Assembly: GCA_000433735.1 (NCBI GenBank) | Contig: HF998336.1 | Span: forward strand, 4,357-35,390 | Direction: 5' to 3' | Source: Clostridium sp. CAG:167 | GTDB taxonomy: Bacteria; Bacillota; Clostridia; Lachnospirales; Lachnospiraceae | DNA: 31,034 nucleotides | Shown: piece by piece, positions 7,974 to 15,568 of the stretch | Layout of the letters: each line of letters opens with the position of its first letter | Numbering within the stretch: the stretch's first letter is position 1 | Notes under the pieces: model-generated | The model's database searches: none | Told to the model about the DNA's origin: nothing | What the model saw: only the letters and a program-made list of their open reading frames with translations | Translations under genes and position numbers: made by a program

Positions 7974-8897
7974 CTACATCTCCTGTCCCAGTAAAAGATC
8001 CAGCTGATGTACCAGTTTACCAATCTCCGGCTTGGACAACTGCGCATCCACTCCGAGAGCTTCACCTTTTCTCTTCATTTCATCGTTTACCAGAGATGAG
8101 AAAATAACCACTGGCAATCCCTCAAAACGAGGATCTGTCTTAATCTTCTTCGTAAGATGATGTCCGTCCATCTGTGGCATCTCAATATCTGTAATAACAA
8201 GAGAAATATCTTTTCCTATAACAGCACCTTCGTTCATCATGCGGTCCAGTGCATTCCACGCCTCCTGGCCGTTGGTTGTAGGGATCAGGTGTGTATAACC
8301 AGCCTTACTCAGACATTTCTTCAGCATTTCCAACAACAAAGATGAATCTTCTGCCAAAAGGATCGTACAGTCATTACGAGAACGCTCTCCCATAGCCTCT
8401 ACTTCTGAAAGTTTTAATCCGGTCTCCGGGTTAATCTCAGAAACAATTTTCTCAAAGTCGAGAATAATGATGATCTTTCCGTTAATCTTGGTAATTCCTG
8501 TTGCTACGCCTTTTCCCTGTCGACTGATGGTCGAATCCGGTTTTGCCACATTCTCCCAGGAAACACGATGGATTCCTAATACCTGCTGAACATGAAAAGC
8601 CGTATGTAACTTGTTAAAATTGGTGATGATATACATATCTCCATCGGCACTTCTTCCCACAGGAAGCTGGATCCCCAGTGCCTTGGCAAGATCGATCACC
8701 GTAATGATCCGCTCTCTCGGCATAAAAATACCTTCTATAAACTCATGGGAATTTGGCACACCGGTAGGCTCTTCATATGGACACAATTCACTAATCTTAG
8801 CAACATTGATCCCATAATGCTGGTTTCCTACTACAAACTCCAATAATTCCAGTTCGTTGGTACCACTTTCCAACAAAATTCCCTTATCTTCTGACAT
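7974..8897 (-). CDS. cheV: CheV-type coupling protein (CheW domain plus receiver domain)
   Basis: This 307-residue protein has the CheV layout. A CheW domain spans about 16-155 (LELLEFVVGNQHYGINVAKI, GVPNSHEFIEGIFMPRERI). A receiver domain spans about 177-305 with acidic pocket E183/D184, phosphoacceptor D237 in VITDIEMPQMDG, S267/S268 and K289. All key receiver residues are intact. In Bacillus CheV couples receptors to CheA and helps adaptation when phosphorylated. The start is set by AAGGAGG. The surroundings have no CheA, receptor or flagellar gene, only a lipoprotein upstream and a coiled-coil membrane protein 35 nt downstream. It may therefore serve a different sensory assembly; standard chemotaxis with genes elsewhere is the alternative. 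Confidence 0.93.
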   Translation of the reverse strand: MSEDKGILLESGTNELELLEFVVGNQHYGINVAKISELCPYEEPTGVPNSHEFIEGIFMPRERIITVIDLAKALGIQLPVGRSADGDMYIITNFNKLHTAFHVQQVLGIHRVSWENVAKPDSTISRQGKGVATGITKINGKIIIILDFEKIVSEINPETGLKLSEVEAMGERSRNDCTILLAEDSSLLLEMLKKCLSKAGYTHLIPTTNGQEAWNALDRMMNEGAVIGKDISLVITDIEMPQMDGHHLTKKIKTDPRFEGLPVVIFSSLVNDEMKRKGEALGVDAQLSKPEIGKLVHQLDLLLGQEM

Positions 8898-8928
8898 AAT
8901 CTATTCCTCCTTCCGGCTTGATGCCTGT

Positions 8929-9690
8929 CTATCTAAGCTGTACAACTGCCTGTCTGCCCCCTCGGCTGACGGTGAGACTGATCTGCGAAGCCTTTTTCTT
9001 ATCTTTTGACATTTCAAAAATAAGAACCGCCTCTTCACTTCCGCCACTCTTCAATGTGGTATCCAGATAATTCAATCCCATGTTCTCCAGGATACTAATC
9101 CCCGGCTGATAATTATTGCCGTCTACATTCAATGTATAGTCAATCTTCTTGTTTCCAAGTTCTATCTTTCTTTTACTTCTCCGGGTATTTTTCACTCGGA
9201 AATCGACCACCAGCAGTACATTACCGCTCTTTGCTGTGATCTGTGATGATCCGCTTTTGTACTGTCTGCAAAACCGATACGAACCATATGTAACCTGCAA
9301 GCCGTCTTTTTTGTATATATCACCTAATTTCACAGAAGGCATCGTCGTATCAACTGCACTGCCTGAAACAGGTGGGCTGCTTTCTGCCGTCTGGCTTTCC
9401 GACGGAACTAAAGATGCCGAAGCTGCCGGTGGAACCGGTGTCTGGCTGACAACAGGTGCCGGTGTTGCAGTGGTCTGTACATCCTCCTGGCTGTTATTCC
9501 CGGTCTGATCCGCTTTAGTCACAAGACGCTTACTGTAGGAATCCGAATGTCTCAACAGCAGTCCCGCCGAATACTCAGCAACCATATCGCTCTTCTCATC
9601 CGACAGATCTTTCACACTGTCCATGCAGCCGGTAAGGGAAACAGCCATCACGCCTGCGATACATACCGCCGTGCTTTTATTGTATTTCAA
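8929..9690 (-). CDS. Lipoprotein with Pro/Ser/Thr linker and C-terminal beta domain
   Basis: This is a 254-residue lipoprotein. The start is TTG at 9690, because AGGAGGG lies 8 nt upstream and the resulting N-terminus is a compact signal peptide (KYNKSTAVCIAGVMAVSLTG) with lipobox LTGC and lipidated Cys22. A long Ser/Pro/Thr/Ala linker (about 75-135: TPAPVVSQTPVPP) leads to a beta-rich domain (LQVTYGSYRF, NVLLVVDFRVKNT). The overall form resembles the DUF4352/DUF5067 type found in Firmicutes lipoproteins; that match is from memory. The gene has its own promoter at 9724-9752 and sits 31 nt before the cheV-like gene. A surface sensing or binding role with the two downstream proteins is inferred from position only. 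Confidence 0.82.
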   Translation of the reverse strand: MKYNKSTAVCIAGVMAVSLTGCMDSVKDLSDEKSDMVAEYSAGLLLRHSDSYSKRLVTKADQTGNNSQEDVQTTATPAPVVSQTPVPPAASASLVPSESQTAESSPPVSGSAVDTTMPSVKLGDIYKKDGLQVTYGSYRFCRQYKSGSSQITAKSGNVLLVVDFRVKNTRRSKRKIELGNKKIDYTLNVDGNNYQPGISILENMGLNYLDTTLKSGGSEEAVLIFEMSKDKKKASQISLTVSRGGRQAVVQLR

Positions 9691-9723
9691 ATTTCTTTCC
9701 CTCCTCGTAATCACATATAATGT

Positions 9724-9752
9724 ATTATAACACAAATATTTCTATTCATCAA
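9724..9752 (-). promoter_or_regulatory. Promoter of the lipoprotein-cheV-membrane protein operon
   Basis: On the minus strand TTGATG (9747-9752), 17 nt and TATAAT (9724-9729), with an extended TG one base before the -10. It lies in the 69-nt gap after the histidine kinase stop, so the lipoprotein operon can be transcribed independently of the two-component operon. Confidence 0.72.
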
Positions 9753-9759
9753 TTGCGTT

Positions 9760-11298
9760 TTACTGAATATCCAGCTCAAACCAAAACTCTACTCCATTGT
9801 CGTAATTCACTACACCATAATCCTGATTATGCGCATCCATAATGGCTTTTACAATCGACAGGCCAATGCCGTTTCCACCGTATTCTCTGGTTCTTGCCTT
9901 ATCTACCTTGTAAAACTTGGTCCAAATCTTGTCAATGTCACTCTCCGGTATAGGTTTTCCTGTGTTAAATACGCTGGTGCGCACTTTTCCCTCTTCCCAG
10001 CTCATCTTGATCTCAATTTTGTTGTCAAATTCCACATGATTCAATGCATTGCTTATATAATTTGTCACCACTTCTTCGATCATGTATTCATCTGCCCACA
10101 CCATAACCGGCTCATCAGACGGCTGATATGAAAGTTCCACATTCTTCTGCTTAAACAAAATATCCGTAGAATGAAGTACTGAATCTACCACACCTCGGAG
10201 GTCAAAATGTTCTAAATGAACCTGATCATTACCAAATTCCAGCTGATTTAATGACAACAGCCTTTTTACCATTTTGTTCATTTTATTGGCTTCATCCACA
10301 ATGACTTCACAGTAAAATTCCCGGCTCTCCGCATCTTCATTGATATTATCCTGAAGACCTTCTGCATATCCCTGTATCAAAGCAATGGGCGTTTTCAGTT
10401 CATGGGATACATTAGCGAGAAACTCCCTCCGCATCTCTTCCTGTTCCGTACGCCGCTCCAGATCTAACTGAAGTTCATTATTCGCCGTCTTCAGTTCAGA
10501 AATCGTTTCTTCCAACTTGTCTGCAAGCGAATTCATACTGTTGCCGAGCACACCGATCTCATCCTGTCTCTCTTCCGTATATCGGCTGGAAAAATTCAAT
10601 TTTTCCATTTCTTTTGCGTGCTGAGCCAGTTTCAGGATCGGTTTCGTATATTTTTTGCTGACGAAGAACATACAAAGGATTCCAAGCAGAAGGATAATAC
10701 CGCCTACCTGTACCATAAACCGGTTCGACACCCCTACGCTCTCTTTCATTCCCTGATAATTGGTACGCAGGTACACCCAGTAGTTATCGGGAAGCTGTCC
10801 TGTCAGTTCCAGAAAATTCGACTGCAGTCTGTTATCGTAAACCTTATACACTTCATATCTGGATGACCGGCCAAGAAGCGTACAGTTACTTCCCAGGGAA
10901 GTACCAAAATATTTATTCTTAACATATTTTCCCAACTGCTCCCTGGATACTTCCTGAAGTCTCTCAGAGGAAGACGGATATACATAATTGATGGTAGCAA
11001 TATCTCCGGACCCGGCATAAGCCTTGATCTGCATAATATAAATGCTTACATTGTTGTCACTGCCAAGGCGGTCCAAAGCATCATAAGTATTATCCAGTTC
11101 ATCTTCCGAAATGCTGCCCCACTCCACGCCGGACACCTGTTTTACCACATTGTTGTAGGCATTTTTCATATTGCTTACTTTCTCAGACTGGTAATAATAC
11201 GGAAGCCAGAAAATATTGGCAAAACAGATGCAGGCAATGGCAAGCACCAGCATTCCCGACGATATCATGATCAGTCTTGTCTGCATTGAACTTTTCAT
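9760..11298 (-). CDS. Sensor histidine kinase (HAMP, HisKA, HATPase)
   Basis: This is a 512-residue membrane sensor kinase. TM1 is about 7-30, an extracellular sensor of about 165 residues follows, and TM2 is about 194-213. A HAMP domain (214-266) and a short coiled coil come next. The dimerisation/phosphoacceptor motif is FLANVSHELKTP with His299. The ATP-binding domain has an N-box (NYISNALNH, about 413), a following DNTGKPIPE-like segment written here as VFNTGKPIPE, and the G-box GGNGIGLSIV (474-483). All catalytic motifs are present, although the usual Asp before NTG is Phe. It lies directly downstream of an OmpR-type regulator (24 nt gap), its evident partner. The sensed signal is unknown. 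Confidence 0.94.
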   Translation of the reverse strand: MKSSMQTRLIMISSGMLVLAIACICFANIFWLPYYYQSEKVSNMKNAYNNVVKQVSGVEWGSISEDELDNTYDALDRLGSDNNVSIYIMQIKAYAGSGDIATINYVYPSSSERLQEVSREQLGKYVKNKYFGTSLGSNCTLLGRSSRYEVYKVYDNRLQSNFLELTGQLPDNYWVYLRTNYQGMKESVGVSNRFMVQVGGIILLLGILCMFFVSKKYTKPILKLAQHAKEMEKLNFSSRYTEERQDEIGVLGNSMNSLADKLEETISELKTANNELQLDLERRTEQEEMRREFLANVSHELKTPIALIQGYAEGLQDNINEDAESREFYCEVIVDEANKMNKMVKRLLSLNQLEFGNDQVHLEHFDLRGVVDSVLHSTDILFKQKNVELSYQPSDEPVMVWADEYMIEEVVTNYISNALNHVEFDNKIEIKMSWEEGKVRTSVFNTGKPIPESDIDKIWTKFYKVDKARTREYGGNGIGLSIVKAIMDAHNQDYGVVNYDNGVEFWFELDIQ

Positions 11299-11322
11299 AT
11301 AAGGATGTACCTCCTGTCATCG

Positions 11323-11991
11323 TTATACTTCAAATTTGTATCCCATCCCCCAGATCGTCTTGATACAGCTTCCTTTTTCTCCCATTTTACTGCGGAGTTT
11401 CTTGACATGAGTATCAATGGTTCTGGCATCACCAAAATAATCATAGTCCCACACATGGTTCAAAATTCTTTCCCTGGACAAAGCAATATCCTTATTTTCC
11501 ATAAAATAACTAAGAAGTTCAAATTCCTTAAAACTAAGGTCTATCCTTTTGCCGTCAATAGTCACCTCATGGGCCGACCGGTTCAAAACAATGCCGTTAT
11601 ACTCCAGTGTTTCTTCCGTAGATGCATTGCTCCTGCGAAGGATGGCCTGTACCCTGGCCACCAGGATCTTGGGACTGAATGGCTTGGATATATACTCATC
11701 CACTCCCAGCTCAAATCCCCGGAGTTCGTCATTTTCCTCACCTCTGGCAGTCAGCATGATAATAGGCACCTTGGAATACTGTCTGATCTCCCGGCAGGTT
11801 TCCCAGCCATCCATCTTCGGCATCATAACATCCAGTATAACAAGAGAAATATCTTTATTAGCCAGAAACACATCCACTGCCTCTTCTCCATCGGCTGCCT
11901 CTAACACTTTAAAATTCTGTTTAACAAGGAAGTCTCGGACAAGTTTCCGCATACGAAGTTCATCATCTACTACTAAAATCGTGTTTTCCAT
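11323..11991 (-). CDS. OmpR/PhoB-family response regulator
   Basis: This is a 222-residue two-domain regulator. The receiver (1-118) has D9/D10, phosphoacceptor D54 in VILDVMMPKMDG, T81 and K103. The winged-helix DNA-binding domain (from about 125) ends with the usual DTHVKKLRSKMGEKGS and IWGMGYKFEV. The start is the ATG at 11991, preceded by GGAGGATTAAA; an in-frame ATG at 12012 would overlap the upstream stop and has no ribosome binding site. The gene lies between an unrecognised membrane protein and the sensor kinase, forming a three-gene operon. Phosphorylation by the kinase should control DNA binding. Targets are unknown; the neighbouring lipoprotein-cheV promoter is an obvious candidate. 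Confidence 0.94.
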   Translation of the reverse strand: MENTILVVDDELRMRKLVRDFLVKQNFKVLEAADGEEAVDVFLANKDISLVILDVMMPKMDGWETCREIRQYSKVPIIMLTARGEENDELRGFELGVDEYISKPFSPKILVARVQAILRRSNASTEETLEYNGIVLNRSAHEVTIDGKRIDLSFKEFELLSYFMENKDIALSRERILNHVWDYDYFGDARTIDTHVKKLRSKMGEKGSCIKTIWGMGYKFEV

Positions 11992-12011
11992 TTTAATCCT
12001 CCATTCCGGCA

Positions 12012-12560
12012 CTACTGATTATCTTCACTTTTGCCCAGAGCCTGTTCTCTCTGCTCCAGATTTGCCTGCCAGTTCTCATATTTGTCAATCAATTCTTCTT
12101 CCATATTAGCCTTATAATTTGTAAAATATGTGAAAATCGAGTATTGAAATCGAAAATTAATGATTACAAAACCGGCTAATAACACCAATGCAGCCACCAG
12201 TGCAATCTTAAGTTTTTTATTTTTCAGTTTTTCATTCTCATAAAGTTTTTTATACTTACCCGACACATTTTTTTTAGGCGGCAGTGTATCCTGTTCTTTC
12301 TTCTCTTCCACCTTAACCGGTATTTCCGGAAGCAGCTCTTCTGATACAAGCCCCGACTTCAGGATCTGAGTTCTCAGTTCTTCCAGAAAATCATATCCGA
12401 TCACGGTTGAAAAGGTTTTTTCCGCCACCAGTTTATTATATAATTTCAGCACTGTCTTATTATTTTTCAAATCTGCTTTTTTCTTTAACTGCTGTATTAA
12501 TTCTTCCTCTTTTACAGCCTTTTCATAAGACTCTCTGCTCTCAAATGTATATCGATCCAT
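12012..12560 (-). CDS. Single-span membrane protein of unknown function, upstream of two-component genes
   Basis: This 182-residue protein is not recognised. It has a charged N-terminal cytosolic part (1-110) with predicted helices (SYEKAVKEEELIQQLKKKAD) and a basic stretch (KYKKLYENEKLKNKKLKI). One membrane span follows at about 119-136 (IALVAALVLLAGFVIINF), then a short acidic helical tail outside (EEELIDKYENWQANLEQRE). The start at 12560 is preferred over the ATG at 12575, which lacks a ribosome binding site. The response regulator starts 20 nt after its stop, so it is the first gene of the two-component operon. A role as a small accessory or anchor of the sensor system is inferred from position. 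Confidence 0.78.
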   Translation of the reverse strand: MDRYTFESRESYEKAVKEEELIQQLKKKADLKNNKTVLKLYNKLVAEKTFSTVIGYDFLEELRTQILKSGLVSEELLPEIPVKVEEKKEQDTLPPKKNVSGKYKKLYENEKLKNKKLKIALVAALVLLAGFVIINFRFQYSIFTYFTNYKANMEEELIDKYENWQANLEQREQALGKSEDNQ

Positions 12561-12629
12561 AATCTCTTCTCCCATTCTTTCAAACTATGATGTAATGAGC
12601 ATTCTGCCATCCATGCTTATACAGCCGGC

Positions 12630-12657
12630 ATAATATTTATTGTATCATATCCAGCAA
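12630..12657 (-). promoter_or_regulatory. Possible promoter of the two-component operon
   Basis: On the minus strand TTGCTG (12652-12657), 16 nt and TATTAT (12630-12635) lie just after the T-tract of the leuCD terminator. Both boxes are imperfect, so this is a tentative call. Confidence 0.4.
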
Positions 12658-12692
12658 AAAAAATCCAGATAAGAGGCCTCTCTCATCTGGAT
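12656..12692 (-). terminator. Intrinsic terminator of leuCD
   Basis: ATCCAGAT and ATCTGGAT pair around an inner AGAGGCCTCT (stem 12664-12692). On the minus strand it is followed by eight Ts (12656-12663). It lies 22 nt after the leuD stop. Confidence 0.85.
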
Positions 12693-12714
12693 CTTTTCGT
12701 TGTTTCGGTTCTTT

Positions 12715-13203
12715 TTAGTTTTTTGAGTTAATGTAATTCATAAGGCCCTCTGCCTTAATGATTTTCTGCATAAACTCAGGGAATGCCTGTCCCTTGTATG
12801 TTTCATTTTTTGTCTTATTTGTAATGATTCCGCTGTCAAAATCAATCTCAACCTCATCTCCGGCTTCGATGTTCTCTGCCGCCTCCTTGCACTCAATGAT
12901 CGGAAGTCCGATATTGATGGAGTTGCGGTAAAAAATTCTGGCAAATGTCTCTGCGATAACGCAGCTTACTCCTGCCGCCTTAATAGAAATCGGTGCATGC
13001 TCACGGGAAGATCCACATCCAAAGTTCTTGGTAGCTACAATGATATCTCCCTTTTTTACATTTTTAACGAAATCCTTGTCAATATCTTCCATGCAATGTG
13101 TAGCCAGTTCTGCCGGATCCGAAGAATTCAGATATCGTGCCGGGATAATTACATCCGTATCTACATTGTCACCAAATTTAAAAACTTTTCCTAATGCTTT
13201 CAT
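12715..13203 (-). CDS. leuD: 3-isopropylmalate dehydratase small subunit
   Basis: This 162-residue swivel domain of isopropylmalate isomerase pairs with LeuC in leucine synthesis, interconverting 2- and 3-isopropylmalate. The family pattern is clear: GKVFKFGDNVDTDVIIPARY near the N-terminus, then the loop NFGCGSSREHAP that contacts substrate, and IIECKEAAENIEAGDEVEID. The length fits the short (archaeal-type) LeuD class rather than the longer enterobacterial form. The start at 13203 is set by AAGGAGG. It follows leuC by 13 nt in the same operon, and a strong terminator follows. leuA and leuB are not in the window. Small subunits of homoaconitase-type enzymes look similar, so the exact substrate rests on the LeuC partner. 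Confidence 0.93.
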   Translation of the reverse strand: MKALGKVFKFGDNVDTDVIIPARYLNSSDPAELATHCMEDIDKDFVKNVKKGDIIVATKNFGCGSSREHAPISIKAAGVSCVIAETFARIFYRNSINIGLPIIECKEAAENIEAGDEVEIDFDSGIITNKTKNETYKGQAFPEFMQKIIKAEGLMNYINSKN

Positions 13204-13216
13204 TCTTCGTTCCTCC

Positions 13217-14482
13217 TTATAAACCAAGTTCCGATGGTTCTGAGATCTTACCGGTTATGGCACTGGCTGCTGCTACAGCCGGGCTTGCCAGATATACTTC
13301 TGAATCCACATGTCCCATGCGTCCTACGAAATTACGATTGGTAGTAGAGACAGCTCTCTCTCCTGCTGCCAGGATTCCCATATAACCACCCAGGCATGGA
13401 CCACAGGTTGGTGTACTTACGATGGCACCTGCCTTGATAAATGTCTGTGTCAGCCCCTCTTCAATGGACTGAAGATAAATGTCCTGTGTCGCAGGGATCA
13501 CGATGCAGCGGATTCCTTTCTTTACTTTGCGTCCTTCCAGGATCTTTGCTGCCACACGCATGTCTTCAATACGACCGTTTGTACAGGAACCGATCACAAC
13601 CTGATCAATCTTCACTTCTCCTGCCTCTTTCACTGTCTTTGTATTTTCCGGCAGGTGAGGGAACGCTACGGTTGCCTCCAGTTTGCCAAGGTCAATGGTA
13701 ACTGTCTCATCATATTCAGCATCATCATCTGCTTCATAGATCTTGTATTCTTTCTTGGAATGTTCTTTCATATAAGCAATGGTTTTATCATCTACCGGGA
13801 AGATACCGTTTTTGGCACCTGCCTCAATGGCCATATTGGCAATGGTGAAACGATCATCCATAGAAAGACTTGCCACACCATCTCCTGTAAACTCAAGAGA
13901 TTTATAAAGCGCGCCGTCTACGCCAATCTCACCAATGAGATGAAGGATCACATCTTTACCGCTGATCCATGGATTTAACTTCCCTGTCAGAACTACTTTA
14001 ATGGCAGATGGCACTTTAAACCATGCCTGGCCGGTAATCATACCGGCACCCATATCAGTACTTCCCACGCCCGTGGAAAAAGCACCTAACGCACCATATG
14101 TACAAGTATGTGAATCTGCTCCGATACAGGTTTCTCCTGCTACGATCAAGCCTTTTTCCGGCAAAAGAGCATGCTCAATTCCCATTTCACCCACTTCAAA
14201 ATAGTTGGTGATTCCCTGTGCTTTGGCATATTCCCGTACACATTTGCAGTGTTCTGCTGATTTTATATCTTTATTGGGTGCAAAATGGTCCGGTACAAGA
14301 GCAATTTTATCCTTATCAAAAACTGTCTTTTTATTCAGTTTTTCTACTTCATGAATTGCTACCGGTCCTGTAATATCATTGGCCAGTACCAGATCCAGAT
14401 CTGCTTCAATCAACTGTCCTGCCACAACCGAATCCAATCCGGCATGAGCGGCAAGAATCTTCTGAGTCATTGTCATTCCCAT
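13217..14482 (-). CDS. leuC: 3-isopropylmalate dehydratase large subunit
   Basis: This 421-residue aconitase-family large subunit carries the iron-sulfur cluster. The three cluster cysteines are visible at C300 (VVIGSCTNGRIEDM) and C360/C363 (TPTCGPCLGG). Earlier landmarks are GADSHTCTYGALGAF (about 121-135) and DHFAPN. The length and the separate small subunit fit the LeuC/HacA type common in Clostridia. The ATG at 14482 has GGAGGATG 8 nt upstream; the ATG at 14497 has no such site. It begins the leuCD operon behind its own promoter (14518-14546). Homoaconitase activity cannot be fully excluded on sequence alone, but a leucine role is the usual one. Confidence 0.94.
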   Translation of the reverse strand: MGMTMTQKILAAHAGLDSVVAGQLIEADLDLVLANDITGPVAIHEVEKLNKKTVFDKDKIALVPDHFAPNKDIKSAEHCKCVREYAKAQGITNYFEVGEMGIEHALLPEKGLIVAGETCIGADSHTCTYGALGAFSTGVGSTDMGAGMITGQAWFKVPSAIKVVLTGKLNPWISGKDVILHLIGEIGVDGALYKSLEFTGDGVASLSMDDRFTIANMAIEAGAKNGIFPVDDKTIAYMKEHSKKEYKIYEADDDAEYDETVTIDLGKLEATVAFPHLPENTKTVKEAGEVKIDQVVIGSCTNGRIEDMRVAAKILEGRKVKKGIRCIVIPATQDIYLQSIEEGLTQTFIKAGAIVSTPTCGPCLGGYMGILAAGERAVSTTNRNFVGRMGHVDSEVYLASPAVAAASAITGKISEPSELGL

Positions 14483-14517
14483 GATTTCATCCTCCATTTT
14501 TTCAAACTATAACACCT

Positions 14518-14546
14518 ATCTTAGCAGATTCTTCTGCTTTTGTAAA
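14518..14546 (-). promoter_or_regulatory. leuCD promoter with internal palindrome
   Basis: On the minus strand TTTACA (14541-14546), 17 nt and TAAGAT (14518-14523), about 35 nt before the leuC start. The spacer is filled by the inverted repeat AGCAGA-TTCT-TCTGCT (14523-14538), a likely operator. No T-tract follows on either strand, so it is not a dut terminator. Confidence 0.65.
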
Positions 14547-14559
14547 ATTTAATTCCAAT

Positions 14560-15003
14560 TTATTTTGTTCCGGTGGAGCCAAAACCGCCTTCGCCTCTGA
14601 CAGTATCCTCCAGAGAATCTACCTGCTCATACCGTGCCATGATATACGGTGCAATGACCATCTGGGCTACCCTCTCTCCCGGTTCCACCACCAGATCCTG
14701 CTGGCTGTGGTTATGCAAGGCTACTAAAATCTCTCCCCGGTAGTCCGAATCAATGACTCCTACCTTGTTAGCCGGCGCCAGACCTTTCTTGCAGGCCATC
14801 CCACTGCGGGCATATACAAATCCGGCCAGTCCCACAGGGATCTCCATAGAAAGGCCGGTAGGAATAAATACCGTCTGTCCCTGTTTTACTTCCACCGGCT
14901 CCTCCAGACAAGCATACAAATCTGCCCCTGCTGCCTGGTCACTTCCATACACCGGAATATGTGCTTCTTCTTTTAATTTTACAAATCGAACTATTGTCTC
15001 CAT
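14560..15003 (-). CDS. dut: dUTP diphosphatase (dUTPase)
   Basis: This 147-residue trimeric dUTPase hydrolyses dUTP to dUMP and pyrophosphate, keeping uracil out of DNA and feeding dTMP synthesis. All five family motifs are present in order: AAGADLYA (1), RSGMACKKGL (2), GVIDSDYRGEI with its catalytic Asp (3), GERVAQMVIAP (4) and the glycine-rich RGEGGFGSTG at the C-terminus (5). The ATG at 15003 follows CAGGAGGATAAC. The start is 16 nt after the nrdG stop, so it belongs to the nrdD-nrdG-dut operon. This groups dNTP production with dUTP removal. It appears fully functional. Confidence 0.96.
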   Translation of the reverse strand: METIVRFVKLKEEAHIPVYGSDQAAGADLYACLEEPVEVKQGQTVFIPTGLSMEIPVGLAGFVYARSGMACKKGLAPANKVGVIDSDYRGEILVALHNHSQQDLVVEPGERVAQMVIAPYIMARYEQVDSLEDTVRGEGGFGSTGTK

Positions 15004-15019
15004 GTTATCCTCCTGATCC

Positions 15020-15550
15020 TTATATCTTTTCTCCATCCCAGTGAACCACTTCTCCGGTCTCTAAGGATTTCTTTACATCTATGATCCTCTGGTTGTCAGA
15101 CCCTCTGAAATTTATCTTCAGATTTTTCTGTTCGGCAACAAATTCGCCGTCCACCAGAATGTCTATATAAGTCAGAAGTTCTTTTGTGATCTCCGACTTT
15201 TTACACATATCTCCCAGCACATCCCGGTCAAACAAATACCCGGTGTAGCACCACACATCTTTGTCAGGATAAATTTCTTTCACCTTTTTTACAAAAGGGA
15301 GGAGTACTTCCTGGTTGGACGGTTCCAGAGGCTCACCTCCGATCAAAGTCAGTCCGGCAATATAATCCGGCTTAAGATACTCAATGACTGCCTCTTCTTC
15401 TTTTGGGGTGAATGGCTTTCCATAGTGAAAATCCCAGGTTTCTTTGTTAAAACAATCTTTGCAGTGATGGGTGCAGCCACTGACAAACAAGGATACTCTC
15501 ACACCGGTTCCATTGGCCACATCAAAACGTTTTATATCTCCATAATTCAC
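15020..15550 (-). CDS. nrdG: Anaerobic ribonucleotide reductase activating protein (radical SAM)
   Basis: This 176-residue radical-SAM enzyme generates the glycyl radical of NrdD. The cluster motif C26-x3-C30-x2-C33 (SGCTHHCKDCFN) is followed by the SAM-contacting GGEPL (71-75). The N-terminal NYGDIKRFDVANGTGVRVSL is typical. The start is GTG at 15550 with a GAGG site upstream. It lies 18 nt downstream of the nrdD reading frame, the normal nrdDG order. The protein is intact, whereas its substrate protein NrdD is frameshifted here, so it would have no partner unless the frameshift is an error or is bypassed. Confidence 0.95.
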   Translation of the reverse strand: MNYGDIKRFDVANGTGVRVSLFVSGCTHHCKDCFNKETWDFHYGKPFTPKEEEAVIEYLKPDYIAGLTLIGGEPLEPSNQEVLLPFVKKVKEIYPDKDVWCYTGYLFDRDVLGDMCKKSEITKELLTYIDILVDGEFVAEQKNLKINFRGSDNQRIIDVKKSLETGEVVHWDGEKI

Positions 15551-15568
15551 TTTTATTTCCTCACTTTA

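Noticed and set aside
11305..12109. Two plus-strand open frames opposite the response regulator
   Set aside because: They are shadows of a fully recognisable response regulator and have no start signals or family resemblance.
14523..14538. dut terminator
   Set aside because: The stem is only 6 bp and no T-run follows on the minus strand; it lies inside a good promoter.
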